DNA from: Pseudoips prasinana | Taxonomy: Eukaryota; Arthropoda; Insecta; Lepidoptera; Nolidae | Direction: 5' to 3' | Assembly (NCBI GenBank): GCA_951640165.1 | Contig: OX621243.1 | Span: 7,130,001-7,194,000 of the forward strand | Length of the DNA: 64,000 bases | In this document: positions 21,522 through 33,600 of the stretch, piece after piece | Layout: the number at the start of each line of letters is the position of its first letter | How positions within the stretch are numbered: position 1 is the stretch's first letter | Made by a program: the position numbers and the translations under genes | The notes under the pieces: generated by a model | Told to the model about the DNA's origin: nothing | Databases searched by the model: none | What the model saw: the letters and a program-made list of their open reading frames with translations, nothing else

Positions 21522-22137
21522 GATGACGAAAAAGATTGAAATGCGATGAAAATGTAACACTAATCAATAAAGAAATGACTACTTTTGGAAAAAAGAATCC
21601 ATGTTTTTAAAATAAAATTAATTTGAAATTAGAATTCTTAGCCAAACAAAAATTATTTTGATTTGAAATGGCCAGTACTGCAGAACGGCAATTTCATAGG
21701 TAAAGACCTAATATAAGTTTGTGACAAGAGACAAATTATTAGAGATATTCTCATGGAACATTTACAGAGTCATTACATAATGTACGGACGGAGTCGCGGG
21801 CAGAACTAGTTTTAACATAAATAGTGGAGTAAATTCGATCGAACTTCACCTATACTGTGGATGTAGCTTACTAGGTCACAAATATATTAGACGAAAATAC
21901 TAGAAATCATCCATAAATTTTGCACTTTATGTTATTTATGAAATATTCTTATAAGATACCAAAGGGTTCACGTAGAGTAAAATCTATATGTAATGGCGAC
22001 AATTTTTAAGCAAATATTCTTAAGTACCATTGGATGAAATCTGAGATCGACGTGGAACATGTTAGAAGTGGGTCCTACATAACCTCAATTACAAGAGCTT
22101 GAAATTAAGCAATTTAGGCATATTTAAATCATTTTAA

Positions 22138-22398
22138 ATAGAAAGGATGAATGAAAGAAGATTGGCCAAAGAAGTATACCTGGCCTGTGTAAATGGGACA
22201 ACCGGAAGGGGAAGACCTCGTCGAACATTCTCTGACCAAATCGGAGACGTTCTCAAGAAAGGGCAGGTCAGAAGTACCCTAAACCGGCGAGCATGTATGA
22301 AGAATATAATGACAGTAATCGAGGCAAAAGACGTGTGCAAAGATCGTGACAAATGGAAATCCTCTGTCTCTGCCTACCCCTCTGGGAAACAGGCGTGA
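22138..22398 (+). pseudogene. Remnant of a LINE-type ORF, C-terminal part
   Basis: This 83-codon open stretch includes [17 protein letters not shown], then [20 protein letters not shown] and [19 protein letters not shown], and ends in a stop. This string resembles the C-terminal end of reverse-transcriptase ORFs of lepidopteran retroelements. Neither an RT core nor a start codon context is present upstream, so it is a 5'-truncated copy. It lies about 330 bp to the right of the nested transposon block. It could instead be a captured host fragment, but I see no splice sites that would support this. Confidence 0.5.
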
Positions 22399-22645
22399 GT
22401 CTATGTAAGTAAATCATTGAGACTTAATTTGAAGCAATCAATAGATTCATTACAGACAGCCTACGCTCCTGCAGATTATTCGAATACATCATGTGTTTGT
22501 CATGTCTCATTTGTAATTTTCTTAGAACTCAAATATTACTGCGGAGAATCAAACATTCATTGGATTTCTCTTCCTTTTGTCATAAAATTTGATTGTAAAA
22601 CTCATACCAAAATAAATTATCAACAACAGAACTATTAAATACAAA

Positions 22646-22885
22646 GTTGGGGCACATTGGTAAATGCTACCTTTCGCGCCGCAGGGCGTGGATTGGATTC
22701 CCACCCAGGACAGATACTTGTGTGCATGAACGTGTGTTTGTCCTGAGTCTGGGTGTAATTATCTATATAAGTATGCATTTATAAAAAAGTAGTCTATGTA
22801 GTACATGGTTTCCATAATACAAGCTCGGCTTAGTTTGGGATTAGATGGCCGTGTGTGAATAACATCCCAGAATATTATTATTAAA
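22646..22885 (+). mobile_element. tRNA-derived SINE (type 2), plus copy
   Basis: CTTTCGCGCCGCAGGGCGTG, GATTCCCACCCAGGACAG, GTGTGCATGAACGTGTG, and tail GATTAGATGGCCGTGTGTG...CAGAATATTATTATT. The head is diverged. Confidence 0.78.
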
Positions 22886-23342
22886 TAACAAATAAAATCC
22901 TAACCACAATCCTTATCAAGCCAATTCACTACACACTCATAATACAAAACCATAAGAAATCATCGCGGCCAAGGAGATAAAGGAATAAAGACTATATAGC
23001 CGACCCGGACAATCAAGGAAATTGAAAGGTCGGCGGGTATGATCGGGTGTGTCCTTCCACTACATTGTCTTATCCGGCCATGCATCATTTTGGCCCGTCT
23101 TGGCGTAAGGGCCGCGGATAACCGATATGGAATACCGCTTAGTAAAGTCAGAAACAGAAGTACGAATAAAAGCTAAAACAAAATCAGTCTTTATTAATTT
23201 AGATGTTACAAGTTAGAAATAATGGTATATATCATTATAATGACTTACATGTTTCGAAAAATATCTACATAATATAAGTAAGTACTTCACGCTGTTGAAT
23301 TTTTTAGCATTGTGATAATAGACCATTGGACCTGATTTTTTA

Positions 23343-23452
23343 TATTATCATCATGTCAGCCGAAACACGTCCACTGCTGGACAAAGCCCGCCCCAAAGAT
23401 CTCCACAATTGCTTACGCTACCCGTCTCCAGCGGCTTCCAGTGACCCGATTT
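23343..23452 (-). mobile_element. 5'-truncated LINE tail (same family)
   Basis: ATCATCATGTCAGCCGAAAC, TCCACTGCTGGACAAAGCCC, ATCTCCACAATTGCTTACGC. Confidence 0.65.
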
Positions 23453-24639
23453 CAACAGCGTTTTTTATTTACTTGTTATAAATATTATGTAAATCTACAA
23501 ATATGTTTTGTGGTATTTTATATAATAACGTTGAGTTTTGAGCAAACTTAGGTACAAAAAATGTTATTATTTAATTAGTTATTAAAATCTTTTGCATGCC
23601 AACTAATAACATACGGCAGAATACTTTTTATTATTTATACCATCATATAATCTTATTACTTATATTTGCGACTTAAAATATACTTATTGTATGTAATCTT
23701 AAACTTTTAAATCAAGAAGGTCTTAAGCAGAGAGATAAAAAGGTCGTTATATAATTAAAATTGAAAATTTGTTCAGAAATAACATTAAATTGATGATTGT
23801 TATGATTTAGTCACTTAGCTAGCTTATTTAAGATATTGTTGTGGTTTTTTCTTATGTTATGTCCAAAGAATGTTTAATAAAATAGTGCATTTAGAATAAG
23901 TCCTAGAATAACCATTGAAGATTATTATAATCCAAATAAATACGAGGCGATTACAATGTAGTCATTTTTATTGCTGACCGTACCTACAGGTTTGTACAGA
24001 AGTACGAATGAATATGTGCTCTGGATTAGAATGCAGTGCCGTGAATTGTTGTTGCTTTGATGTAGCCATGGACTTTGCCAATCACGTTGTTTTGTTCTAA
24101 TTTGTTGAATTCGAAGAAATTATTTTTGCTTATTTTTACATACTTCGCTATTAGAAGCGACTTGACTGCGTACCTCGTTTGCCATGAGTAAGAACAATCT
24201 TACACATTAATAATTTCTTATCTTTATTTTATAACTTGTTGAAACGCCAACGCGCAGTAATAATTGATGAAACCTTTCACTACACCGTGGGAAATAAAAA
24301 GGATGAATGTTGAAATTTATATGAGAAAGTTTGTAAAAAAAAAACCTCAAGAATAAATACTAAATGTGTTGTTTTCAGTGTTTCTCCATACTACGGAAAA
24401 TGTATTCGGAATCTAACCAAGCTATTTATTTCGAACCGCCTTCTAAAAAAGGAGTTTATCAATTTGATTGTATGTTGTTTTTATTTATTGGTACGCGACT
24501 TAAAACTTTTGGAAATAATTAAATAAATAAATATCATGAGACAACTAATGCACTACCATCTGAAGCCAAACTATTCGGAGTTTGTACTATGCTTAGTAGA
24601 CAACTCATAGACATTCTTACATATTGCCAAATAAATACA

Positions 24640-24775
24640 TATTATAAACAAATTACACCCAGACGAAATAATCGTGCTCATCACACAAAGATTTGTCCTG
24701 GATAGGGAGCGAACTCACGACCTCTGGCTTAGCAGTCAGGGTCTCTAAACACTAGACCCATAGGCAAGTTTATCC
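24640..24775 (-). mobile_element. SINE fragment with tRNA-like head
   Basis: AATTACACCCAGACGAAATA, CGTGCTCATCACACAAAGAT and a B-box-like GGGAGCGAACTCACGACC. Related heads lie at 40245-40315 (GGGGATCGAACCCATGAACG) and 56446-56510 (plus strand). Confidence 0.6.
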
Positions 24776-25356
24776 TTTTCTTTTTTAAATTAAATAAGAC
24801 TTTATAATTATTTCGACACTTTGATTGGTTCGCATTGATTTGTTGGATCAAGTACTGACAGGTGGTCAGGTATTCTTCGCGGTATTGTAAATTATACTAT
24901 TAGTTGAGAGCCATCTGCATTCGCCAACTGCTGGGTGTTTTCAATTTTTAATACAATAGTACCAAATTTAAAACATTACCTCAGTATCTTGTTATTTTTT
25001 ATTTATTTAAGGATTTTTAAAATGATGTGATAAAACTGACCACACGGACGGACTAGGTAAATTTTTTTGTTAATTTAATATTGTATTCGACTATATTTAT
25101 GTACTGCATAATAGCTTGACAAATACAAGTGTATGTTTACCCAAATTAATAAATTTCATTTCGTTTCACTTTAAAGTATTCCCTATAATTTCGGAATGGT
25201 TTTCCCACTTGATCGTATGACTAGAAATTATCAAATAAATGGTCCGATATAAATTTTGTCTATACACGGTTGTTGTATAGAAAAGTTAAGTCGGTTCTCT
25301 GTTATATGAAACAGTAATTATTTCATTTAAATTAATGAGAACCGATCACAATATAT

Positions 25357-25495
25357 GTACGGACGCCACCACATCCAGCTACCCGATCTGTCAATTTTCT
25401 TTTATAGATTTTCAACATTATCACAAAAGTATAAGGTTCACTTTCAATTGGGAAAATTTGACAGATTGGGGTACCTCGATGTGCTGGCATACAGA
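25357..25495. mobile_element. Palindromic MITE, copy 2
   Basis: Same family as 969-1108: GTACGGACGCCACCACATCC at the left and a degraded right end (GTGCTGGCATAC). It is more diverged than copy 1. Short open frames over it are chance. Confidence 0.82.
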
Positions 25496-26819
25496 GATAA
25501 AATTGTTAAATTTTCTTGTAAAGTATTATTTTTCAAAATAACACTTTAGTATTTTTTAGATAACACTGTAACAGTTTTCTTAGTACACGGTTTTCTATCT
25601 CCACGTTGCGTCTACGTGCGTACCTAGTGGGGTTATTTTAATAAATCCACGATTTGATTTCACCGGGGGCGCGTAACATTTACGTGCGACGGCCGAGGGC
25701 GAGAATTGCTCCACATTCTTTATATCCGGATGAGGGTAATAAGTGGCAAACCGGTTAACTAGTTATAGAAATACGTATAAATTATCTCATGCAAATTTTC
25801 GTGACATAAAAGGATAAGCCGTAACTACTTTACGTTTTGAATTTTGTCTACAGATTTGTAGGTATTCAGTGTCCGTGATATAATTTAACTGTTATATTAG
25901 CTTCCGTTGTCTATAAAATAGTGATGTGATATTAAGAATGGAAAACATAAACATTTTTTTTTTATTTGAAAGAATATAATATGTTTCGGTTTAATATGGA
26001 CCTTTTTTAAGTCGGTACCTAAATAAATTAATTGCTAGCGATCATACTGGAAATTACTCCTAACTGTGTTTTAATTGAATAGTAAATTTACAAAAAAATA
26101 ATTAAAAAATGTCTTACGACCAGTATGCTACAACTTAGTTGTTTAGGTACACAAAATATAAAAATGTATTCTTATTAGAAAATCGTGCCCAATCCATTAC
26201 TGCCAAATTAATTATAGGATATCTAAATACGTTACCGGGGTTTATATGAAAGCTTCCCAGAACTTGATGAGTTACAGGACTAACATTTTCACATTTCGTG
26301 GATATATTATAAGCAAAATGCGCACTTACCTATATCGCCCAAAGGCTTTACCAGCATAAACATAGCTGGCTAATCAATTTATCTACCATATTTTTACCCT
26401 GGATACATTCTAATCAAACCTGCCATAGGCTGCCATAACAATATTCATAAGAGCTCCGTCAAAAAAACTCTAAACACTTTTCTTCCAAAATCAATATATC
26501 CGTCCAATGGCCAACAAAACCAGCTCCTATCACTTCATACTACTGTTAATTTCCCACCAAGAAGTATATGTTTCTTTAAAACAACAAATTTAACGGAAAA
26601 CGGTTAGGTTAGATACGCGACGCGTAGCCAATCTTTCTCGCAAACATACCGTGACGTAAACTAATCCAATTCCGATACGTTCCAATTTATGACAAGTTAG
26701 TTTGATTTTTTTATCAGATATAATCAGATTACCCTCAGATATATCACAAATGTCAATAACCATGGAGTATATTTTCCTTTACGAAATTATTTCTGACGTA
26801 ACAATAAATGACGTAAACA

Positions 26820-27050
26820 TGGATTAAATTACCAGTTGATAAATTTGCAGCCAGTTACCTCAATCTCTATATTTCCACATCTCACCGCTGAAGATGGAAA
26901 TGAGAGGGTTTTTGTGAGTCGAAACGGAACTTTCGAGGTGCGGTTCAAAGGCACAAGGACTTTCAATGAGACGTCAAGTGGGTACCAAAGTACGTTGACA
27001 GTTTTTTGCGGTGCTGCGTGTGAGTTAGTAGTAGGTTAGAGATTTTTGTG
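26820..27050 (+). other. GC-richer stretch with a 67-codon open frame, unassigned
   Basis: The frame reads ISIFPHLTAEDGNERVFVSR and EVRFKGTRTFNETSSGYQS. An acceptor-like TTTGCAG lies just before CCAGTTACC and a donor-like GTGAGT follows at about 26913. I recognise no domain. It could be a chance frame, a decayed exon or part of a repeat. Confidence 0.25.
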
Positions 27051-28463
27051 TGCAATTTTATTATTTTGGTAAGGACCTTTGTGCTTTTGATGACTTTAGA
27101 AGGGAATATAGTAGTTGCCTGCTTTTGAAATGGGTTTCTTCCGAACTTGAAGGTTTTTTACTTGGCAGGTTTTATTTTTTTTACAGTGTTACTAATGTCA
27201 TACAATTTTAGGGTGAAAGTGTACTAAAACTGTAAGATAGAGGCTATGAAATAATAATAATAAAAAAATAAAATCTTTATTTCATAAAAAATTGTAAATA
27301 ATATAATATATAGTAAAAATAATGTTAAACTTGTTGTTTGGAAAATGAGAAAGGTTAAACTTTCTCATTTCCTGGCACTAAATCTAAAATTGCCTTATTG
27401 TGTAGGTCAGATGAAGTATGATAATAAAAAAATCATGATGATCAATTTACGAAAAAAAAAAAACAATAATTAAGACTTCGACATACAAACAAGCGATCAT
27501 TTGATGCACTTATGTCTTTATTAAGCATAAGCCTTGTCTTTTAGAATTCATCATCTTCAAGTTGTTTATTGCTTTGTTTACGTTTAACTCTTTAAGTACA
27601 CATAGTTTCACCTTAAATAAACCATTGTTAATTATATGCCATAAAACTAACCACAGCCTCCTATCGCTTATCTATTTAATTGTTTCATAAACCTGAAACA
27701 GTTCAATACAAATTGTACAATGGAATCCCAACAGTACAATGAAGACTTTGTCTAGGTAACTTTACTACATTTGATAAACACAATCAAGTTGGGGTCCTTA
27801 ATAAACATATCAAGAATCGAGCACACAAGACCTTGGGTAGGGTCACAAGGTACCCCTAACTCTAGATATTATCGACAGAATAGTTGGGTCACTCGGGTGT
27901 TTGATTGAGGACATATTGTAGGAGCTTAGCGGAAAAATACTTGGAAATCGTTAGCATAATCTGCCGTATATGACAATTCAGAACCAATATGCAAGTTATA
28001 TAGCAATTAGTTAGTTTTTATGGAGTTAAAAACACAAAGTAATATTTAATTTGCTATACAATTTACAGGATATTGGTTGTTGGTGTCACTAGTTAATAAC
28101 ATGTGGCATACTTACCTCATGTTAAGTATCAATCTTTATTTAATTTAGAGAAAAATCTAATCTAAAAAACAATTATTTAATTTAGACAAAATTTTAATTG
28201 GTTTTAGTACTATATTCTATAATTGGTTAATCACTACAAGAGTTCTTTGATCTGAACATTGAAAAATATAACGAGTTGTGTAAAAATATATGTGAAATAA
28301 AAAAGGCTACTTAAGAGACTTAATCTATTATATCTATAAAATGGATATTTATATTTATATGGACTCAAAACGGCGATTTAGGTGAAATTTTCAGGAAATC
28401 TTCAAATATTAGCGCATAGTAGCAGTAGAGGGCCTGTAGCTTTTTATATTTTCCGTATGAAAT

Positions 28464-29067
28464 TAAAAAAAAAAAAACCGGCTAAGTGCGAGTCGGATTC
28501 GCACATGAAGGGTTCCGTGGCAGCAAGTATTTCAGTTGATTAAATGAAAGCAAATTGCGGTTTATGACGTATTAAAAAAAAACTACTTGCTAGATCTCGT
28601 TCAAACCAATTTTCGTTGTTAGTTTGCATGGTAATGTACATTATATATTTTTTTTAGTTTTGTCATTCTCTTATTTTAGAAGTTACAGAGGGGGTCACTC
28701 ATTGACCACTTTGGAAGTGTCTCTCGCGCAAAGTATTCAGTTTAGAAAAAAATGATATTAAAAACCTCAATATCATTTTTGAAGACCTATCCATAGACAC
28801 CCCACATGTATGGGTACGATGAAAAAAAATTTTTTGAGTTACAGTTCCATGTATAGCGACCCCCCTAAATTATTATTATTTTTCTATTTTTATGTAAAAA
28901 TCTTAATGCGGTTTACAGAATACATCTACTTACCAAGTTTCAACAGTACAGCTCTTATAGTTTCGGAAAAAAGTGGCTGTGACATACGGACGGACAGACA
29001 GACAGACAGACATGACGAATCTATAAGGGTTCCGTTTTTTGCCATTAGGCTACGGAACCCTAAAAAT
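28464..29067 (+). repeat. Lepidopteran interspersed repeat with GGTTCCGT ends, about 600 bp
   Basis: The left end reads ACCGGCTAAGTGCGAGTCGG then GAAGGGTTCCGTGGC. The right end reads GACGGACAGACAGACAGACA, AAGGGTTCCGTTTTTTGCCA and GGCTACGGAACCCTAAAAA. This pairing is a familiar high-copy moth/butterfly repeat. The 94-codon open frame at 28810-29094 falls inside it and is not a host gene. The class (non-LTR-derived or DNA) is not clear from one copy. Confidence 0.7.
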
Positions 29068-29261
29068 GGTATGGCATCACTTGCCTTGTATTAGTTAGTA
29101 AGTTTTATCCAGTTGCATCAATTGTGGTCACGGCTGAGCAGTGTTGCCCCGCTTACTTTACCGCGTGAGATGCAGAATCATCATTCATCTGTTTTTTGCA
29201 TAGTGTAAAATCACATGAATATCACTTTGTAATTGATTTAATAACTCGCCAAATATCTTAA

Positions 29262-29378
29262 GGTTGTTTGGAAGAGATCTCTTAATGCCATAAGATCGCA
29301 CTTGTACAACTTGTCTATGTAATATTTCATGTTATATGTATACTTATTGTGCACAATAAAGAGTTATCTATTTTATAT
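29262..29378 (+). mobile_element. LINE 3' tail (AATAAA plus TCTAT tail), copy 1
   Basis: TTGGAAGAGATCTCTTAATG, CATAAGATCGCACTTGTACA and GTGCACAATAAAGAGTTATC. The same order of blocks recurs at 53445-53565. Confidence 0.6.
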
Positions 29379-30339
29379 TATTAGGTACAAATAGAGTCGT
29401 GTCATAAATACATAAATAATTGTTTAATTGCAAATCGTCCCTTCAAGTACAAAACGATGGTAAAATCAGACGGATATCACAAAACACGTAGAAATTATGA
29501 GTCCTATAAATAAATTGTAAAAAAAGAGAACATTCTGCTCGAACATCAATCATAATTGAAATGTTTTCAGTCATTAGGCAGCAAAGTCGATATGATTTTA
29601 TGATTCGTTAAAATATTGAAAACGTTATCATCTTCATTGGCTTTCTCCCAATTTTGTGAAATATGATAAATATAAAGAGATTTATTTGTCACAGACCAAT
29701 CTTAGCCGTAATTTTGTTGGTGTAGTAGTTTCAATTGTAAGGTTTTTATGACATTTATTTGAAGTCTGCCGGGTAAACGTATGACTAAAATTCGTTTTAC
29801 GCCATTTTTTCTTCTTGCTAAGAAAACAGTTGCCATTTCCTATAGGATTCGTGCACAAAATAGATTAATAAAAAAAATAATCTATTCTATTTAATGAACT
29901 GCTGGATAAAGATCTCCACAACTGCCGGTCTTGCGCTTCCCGTAAATAAATAATATACTTAAAAATATTATATTTCATAATAATATAATTATTTTATATA
30001 ATAATATATTTATTGCTGCTACTTTATTGCCAGAAAAAATTCAGGAACCTTTTACTTATCCCCAAATTTAAAACCAGCAACTTATTATCACGCTAACCAA
30101 CAAGTCAGTCAACGTGAATATCATAATCGCTGTTCGCAGTCCAATGCGTTTGACCCTAAAGGGCGGAGAGGTATTATGAAATATGAAGGGTACCTACACT
30201 CGGATTAAGGGCCCAGCGCTAATCTCACGCTGACTCTTACAAAATTCCTCATGCAGTAGAATGATACCAGATAATAATATTAAAAAAGAGTTTTGAAGAG
30301 TTACCAATTGTACGGTCCTTATACGCATTATTATTTGGA

Positions 30340-30560
30340 TAATAATATTATCCTGGGACATTATTCACACACTGCCATCTGCTCTCAAACTAAGCAAAGC
30401 TTGTACTATGGAAACCAGAGAACTGATATACTTTTCATACTTATTTTACATACACTACTTTTATTTTGTAAATACATACTTATATAGATAATTACATCGA
30501 GAATCAGGACAAATAGACATGTTCATGCACATAAATGTATCTATGTTGTAATAATAAGCA
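30340..30560 (-). mobile_element. tRNA-derived SINE (type 2), 5'-truncated
   Basis: The tail TAATATTATCCTGGGACATT is intact; the sequence reaches ATGTTCATGCACATAAATG and lacks the tRNA-like head. An isolated head-like piece (GTGGAATCAAACCCACGACG) lies at 30715-30780. Confidence 0.7.
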
Positions 30561-31074
30561 GTCCAGTTGACAACTGTTTTATTCATAAATTGTCTTTTAT
30601 ATTAAAATCTTTATACGCCATCTTCCCCTTAAAAATAATAAGAATTAAATAAAACATTACATATTCCTTTACCAAAATTCATCAAACTAATACGATTTTT
30701 ATATAAACTAACTACATATGTCCCGGGTGGAATCAAACCCACGACGTACGGCTTGAAAGGCTACACCATAAGGCCTGTCAATTTGGATATTTATGTTAAT
30801 GTGGATAATAATTTTTACTGGAATATTTAACTAAATAGAAGCTGCGGAAAAGAACTGTTACTAATGATTCCTTTGTCTTAAGCATAGCATGTTGTTAATT
30901 ACACAAAAGCCCAGCCAGCAACACTACGTTGTAGGAACCAGATCTAGCAACACCAGCACGATAGTACTATTCGTATATCAACGTGTTTAATGTAAAAGGT
31001 TGACCGCAATTCCGGCTACGGTGGACTAGCTCACCGGACGATATCAAATTACGCAGGACGTAAAATACGCACGA

Positions 31075-31131
31075 GTGTGTATGTGAGTGTGTGTTTACAT
31101 TCTCTATGTAAACACACACTCGCATACACAC
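31075..31131. repeat. 26-bp hairpin with TG/CA-rich arms
   Basis: GTGTGTATGTGAGTGTGTGT...TTACAT (31075-31100) pairs with 31106-31131 with a single mismatch around the loop TCTCT. Confidence 0.88.
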
Positions 31132-31254
31132 TACACCTTTACTATTCACTGAAAAATATACTAAACTCACCCGAAAATTGTTTTATCTGTTACTAGTAAT
31201 TTTAATGATAATATATTATCTATACATATAATATGTGATTATCATCATATTTTT

Positions 31255-31378
31255 TAAAAAGGATACTTGGGGCGTGTACTACAATCGTTATCGCAGCCAA
31301 AAATATAGCTTTTAGAATTTTTGTCTGTTCCTCTGTTTGTCTGTATGCATGTCAGGGGTAAACAGCGGGAACAGCTAG
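31255..31378 (+). mobile_element. Truncated Helitron-like element
   Basis: AAAAGGATACTTGGGGCG near the left and AACAGCGGGAACAGCTAG before T at the right. It is a shortened plus-strand relative of 2300-2575. Confidence 0.6.
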
Positions 31379-31434
31379 TTATATAATATAGAGTCAGTTA
31401 TTTTTTTAGAAATTATATCGTATGCACTACGTAA

Positions 31435-31605
31435 TTAAAGGCCAGTGTCGCGGGCTATTTTACATACAGATTATCAACGGACGCAAATCACGCCCAAACT
31501 CAAACAGCTACTTATGGGTCGCAGAAATAGTCCTGAGCAGGAATCGAACCCGGAACAAGTAGTGGTGAGGTGGATGACTTAACCGCTGCGCCACACGTTA
31601 CACTT
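31435..31605 (-). mobile_element. tRNA-derived SINE (type 3), diverged minus copy
   Basis: ACGGACGCAAATCACGCCCA, TTATGGGTCGCAGAAATAGT, GGAATCGAACCCGGAACAAG and CCGCTGCGCCACACG. Confidence 0.7.
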
Positions 31606-31840
31606 GATTTAAAATAAGTATTTTCACCAAAAAGTATCCAATTGTATGTGTTATTTAATTAGCTTATAAACTATTTAATATTAATTTTATATGCTTATGA
31701 TTAATTACGTATTACCCAAAAAGTTGTAATATTTATTGTGTTAATAATGCTTAGTTAAAAATAAGAAAACAAATAAAAAAAATCATAATTTGGCTCAATC
31801 GAAGAGATATCAGATGCAGGAGGATTGCTACGAGGATTTT

Positions 31841-31920
31841 TCCGAGAAATTATCCAATTAATGGGCTAATTTAAATTTTAAATTAGCCCATTAATTGGAT
31901 AATAATAATAATTTCTCGGA
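31841..31920. repeat. Hairpin with 23-bp core and outer arm extension
   Basis: The core TTATCCAATTAATGGGCTAA...TTT (31850-31872) pairs perfectly with 31880-31902. The outer TCCGAGAAAT (31841-31850) pairs with ATTTCTCGGA (31911-31920), interrupted on one side by (TAA)n. Confidence 0.9.
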
Positions 31921-32161
31921 AATCGCCAGCGATTGGCAAAAATCTAACATATTTTGACTTGTCACGGGAATCGAACATGACATTACATTTTCAGTGGTTT
32001 AACGGGACCGTCAAAAGAAATTTTACCAACAGAATAACAGACCGCTGAAATAAATGAACTTACAATAGCTCGCACCAACAGTTTTAATAAACCCGCTGAT
32101 GCATGAACTGGCGAAATGAGTTCCACAATCGCATTAGACACGCCCGATATAAATTAAAAAA

Positions 32162-32625
32162 GTTGGAAAGCCATCAATCGGATTAGTGATTAGAAAGTTT
32201 CTCCAGGTAATCAGGTGAGTTGGTGTGAAGTTTGTTCCAATGTCTTCATGCTGTTTGTGTTGGGACTTGAATTTCAGGACGGAGAAAGTGTTTCCTGGAC
32301 TAAATAGGTTAAAGTAAATCGATGACCGCCTTAACGATTGTTTTAATTATAAAATTTCCGTTATGTTACAAATTTTATTCTGGAATAATTAAGAATGTTG
32401 GAAAGCCATAAATCGGATTAGTGATTAAAAAGTTTCTCCTAGTAATTAGGTGAGTTGGTGTGAAGTTTGTTCCAATGTCTTCATGCTGTTTGTGTTGGGA
32501 CTTGAATTTCAGGACGGAGAAAGTGTTTTCTGGCATAAATAGGTTAAAGTAAATCGATGACCGTTTCAACGATTGTTTTAATTATAAAATTTCCGTAATG
32601 TTACAAATTTTATTCTGAGAACAAT
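32162..32625. repeat. Tandem duplication, two units of about 235 bp
   Basis: GTTGGAAAGCCATCAATCGG at 32162 recurs at 32397 (GTTGGAAAGCCATAAATCGG). The following about 225 bp, including GTTCCAATGTCTTCATGCTG and CTTGAATTTCAGGACGGAGA, match with few changes. Confidence 0.92.
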
Positions 32626-33393
32626 ACATTTTGATTATCGATACGATTTGTATCTGGTATATGTATATGTAAATGTTTCAAGCTATGTGCTATTACATCA
32701 GGTTGACTCATTATAATTATCACTAACTTATTAAAAATCTTCTTCATGCTAGTAATTTTTCTCATTTAAATGTAATAGTATTAGGGTATTTTTAAAATGT
32801 ACCGTTACATATTTTAAATGGATGTTGGTGCGCCTTGACCTTTTTAAAGGCTCTGTCCATATATTAGACATCATATTTTAACCTCTATGACGTTCAGTTA
32901 CAGTTCAAAATCAATCACAACGAAACACATCTATGTTTGTTGTAATGCCAGATAAATCGTTAATAATAAATTGAATAGAAAAAGTATTTTGGATGACATA
33001 CTAATGCATTACTATTATTCCATTATGTATGTTACTATTAAGATCTCCCACGTACATGTATGATGGAAGATGTATCTTTCATCTCTGTACAACAATGTTT
33101 TGCTACCATTGCTCCGAAACATATTCAAAATGACAGTTTAATCGCAACGCCGATCGTGGGACTAGAGATCATCTCGTTCGCGTTGACATCATTATCGGAA
33201 AACATCTGAATTTTCCTGGAGTATCAGACGACTTGTAAAATTTTATTTCGTCTTTCGTTCAATATAAAAATAATATCAATTGCTTTTTCTACGTTTTAGA
33301 GAAAAAGCTAAGTTAGGCGATTTCACCATTAAAACTAAAGAGGATCATTCCATGCTGAACACAGTTTAAGTTAATAAAATACAATGAAATAAA

Positions 33394-33600
33394 AAAGGTT
33401 TTTATTCACGTTGACTTTAAAAAAACGCTTGTAAATAGTCAGAACATGTTTGTAGTAATACAGTTATTATTTCTAGTTACTTATTACAGATATTTAGGTA
33501 CACGGAATGTTAAAACATATATACAATTTATATTATAATGGTAGTGATATTTAGCTAGCTTGTATTAAGTTATTGTAAAGGAGAAATTATTGAAATTTAT
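33394..33600 (+). repeat. Repeat E, copy 1 (class unknown)
   Basis: GGTTTTTATTCACGTTGACT, TAGTCAGAACATGTTTGTAG, TATTTAGGTACACGGAATGT. Other copies lie at 33962-34165 (plus), 40820-40987 (minus) and 58350-58518 (minus). No tRNA- or 5S-like head and no clear inverted repeats were seen. Confidence 0.7.

Larger units (their letters stand above)
14285..21708 (-). mobile_element. Cecropia-type mariner (DD34D), split by a LINE
   Basis: The ends are inverted copies of GGTCTTTACCTATGAAATTG plus CCGTT (25 bp perfect, more with mismatches), and the element is flanked by TA at 14283-14284 and 21709-21710, the mariner target duplication. Taking out the inserted LINE and one copy of its target duplication leaves 1,300 bp, the normal mariner size. 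The transposase gene reads on the minus strand, in the same orientation as the CELF gene. Confidence 0.95.
13910..21809 (+). mobile_element. Helitron-like element, interrupted by mariner and LINE
   Basis: The left end (ACTTACTAATTTTATAAATG, then CGAAAGT and CTGTCTGTCTG) and the right end (GAGTCGCGGGCAGAACTAG followed by T) match the two ends of a common lepidopteran Helitron-like repeat. The terminal CTAG before a host T is the usual Helitron 3' end. Left part 13910-14284 and right part 21709-21809 are separated by a mariner inserted at a TA. Removing it leaves about 480 bp, a plausible non-autonomous size. The 5' TC is not preserved, so the exact start is uncertain by a few bases. Confidence 0.65.
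21810..28463. other. Mostly AT-rich DNA between listed repeats
   Basis: Outside the LINE remnant, SINEs, LINE tail and MITE listed, nothing was identified. About 25600-25720 is locally GC-richer (CACCGGGGGCGCGTAACATT, GTGCGACGGCCGAGGGCGAG) without a frame or repeat match. AAATGAGAAAG...CTTTCTCATTT at about 27344-27371 is a small hairpin. Confidence 0.4.
29379..33393. other. AT-rich DNA between listed repeats
   Basis: It contains the SINE, Helitron and hairpin features listed and the 235-bp tandem duplication. No coding exon was recognised. Confidence 0.4.

Noticed and set aside
28810..29094. 94-codon plus-strand frame
   Set aside because: It falls inside a high-copy lepidopteran repeat (ends GGTTCCGT...ACGGAACCC) and includes the GACAGACA microsatellite.
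32076..32110. Possible next CELF exon, because of a TGATGCAT block
   Set aside because: The minus-strand translation (MHQRVY...) does not continue as the CELF RRM1 end, and splice sites do not fit.
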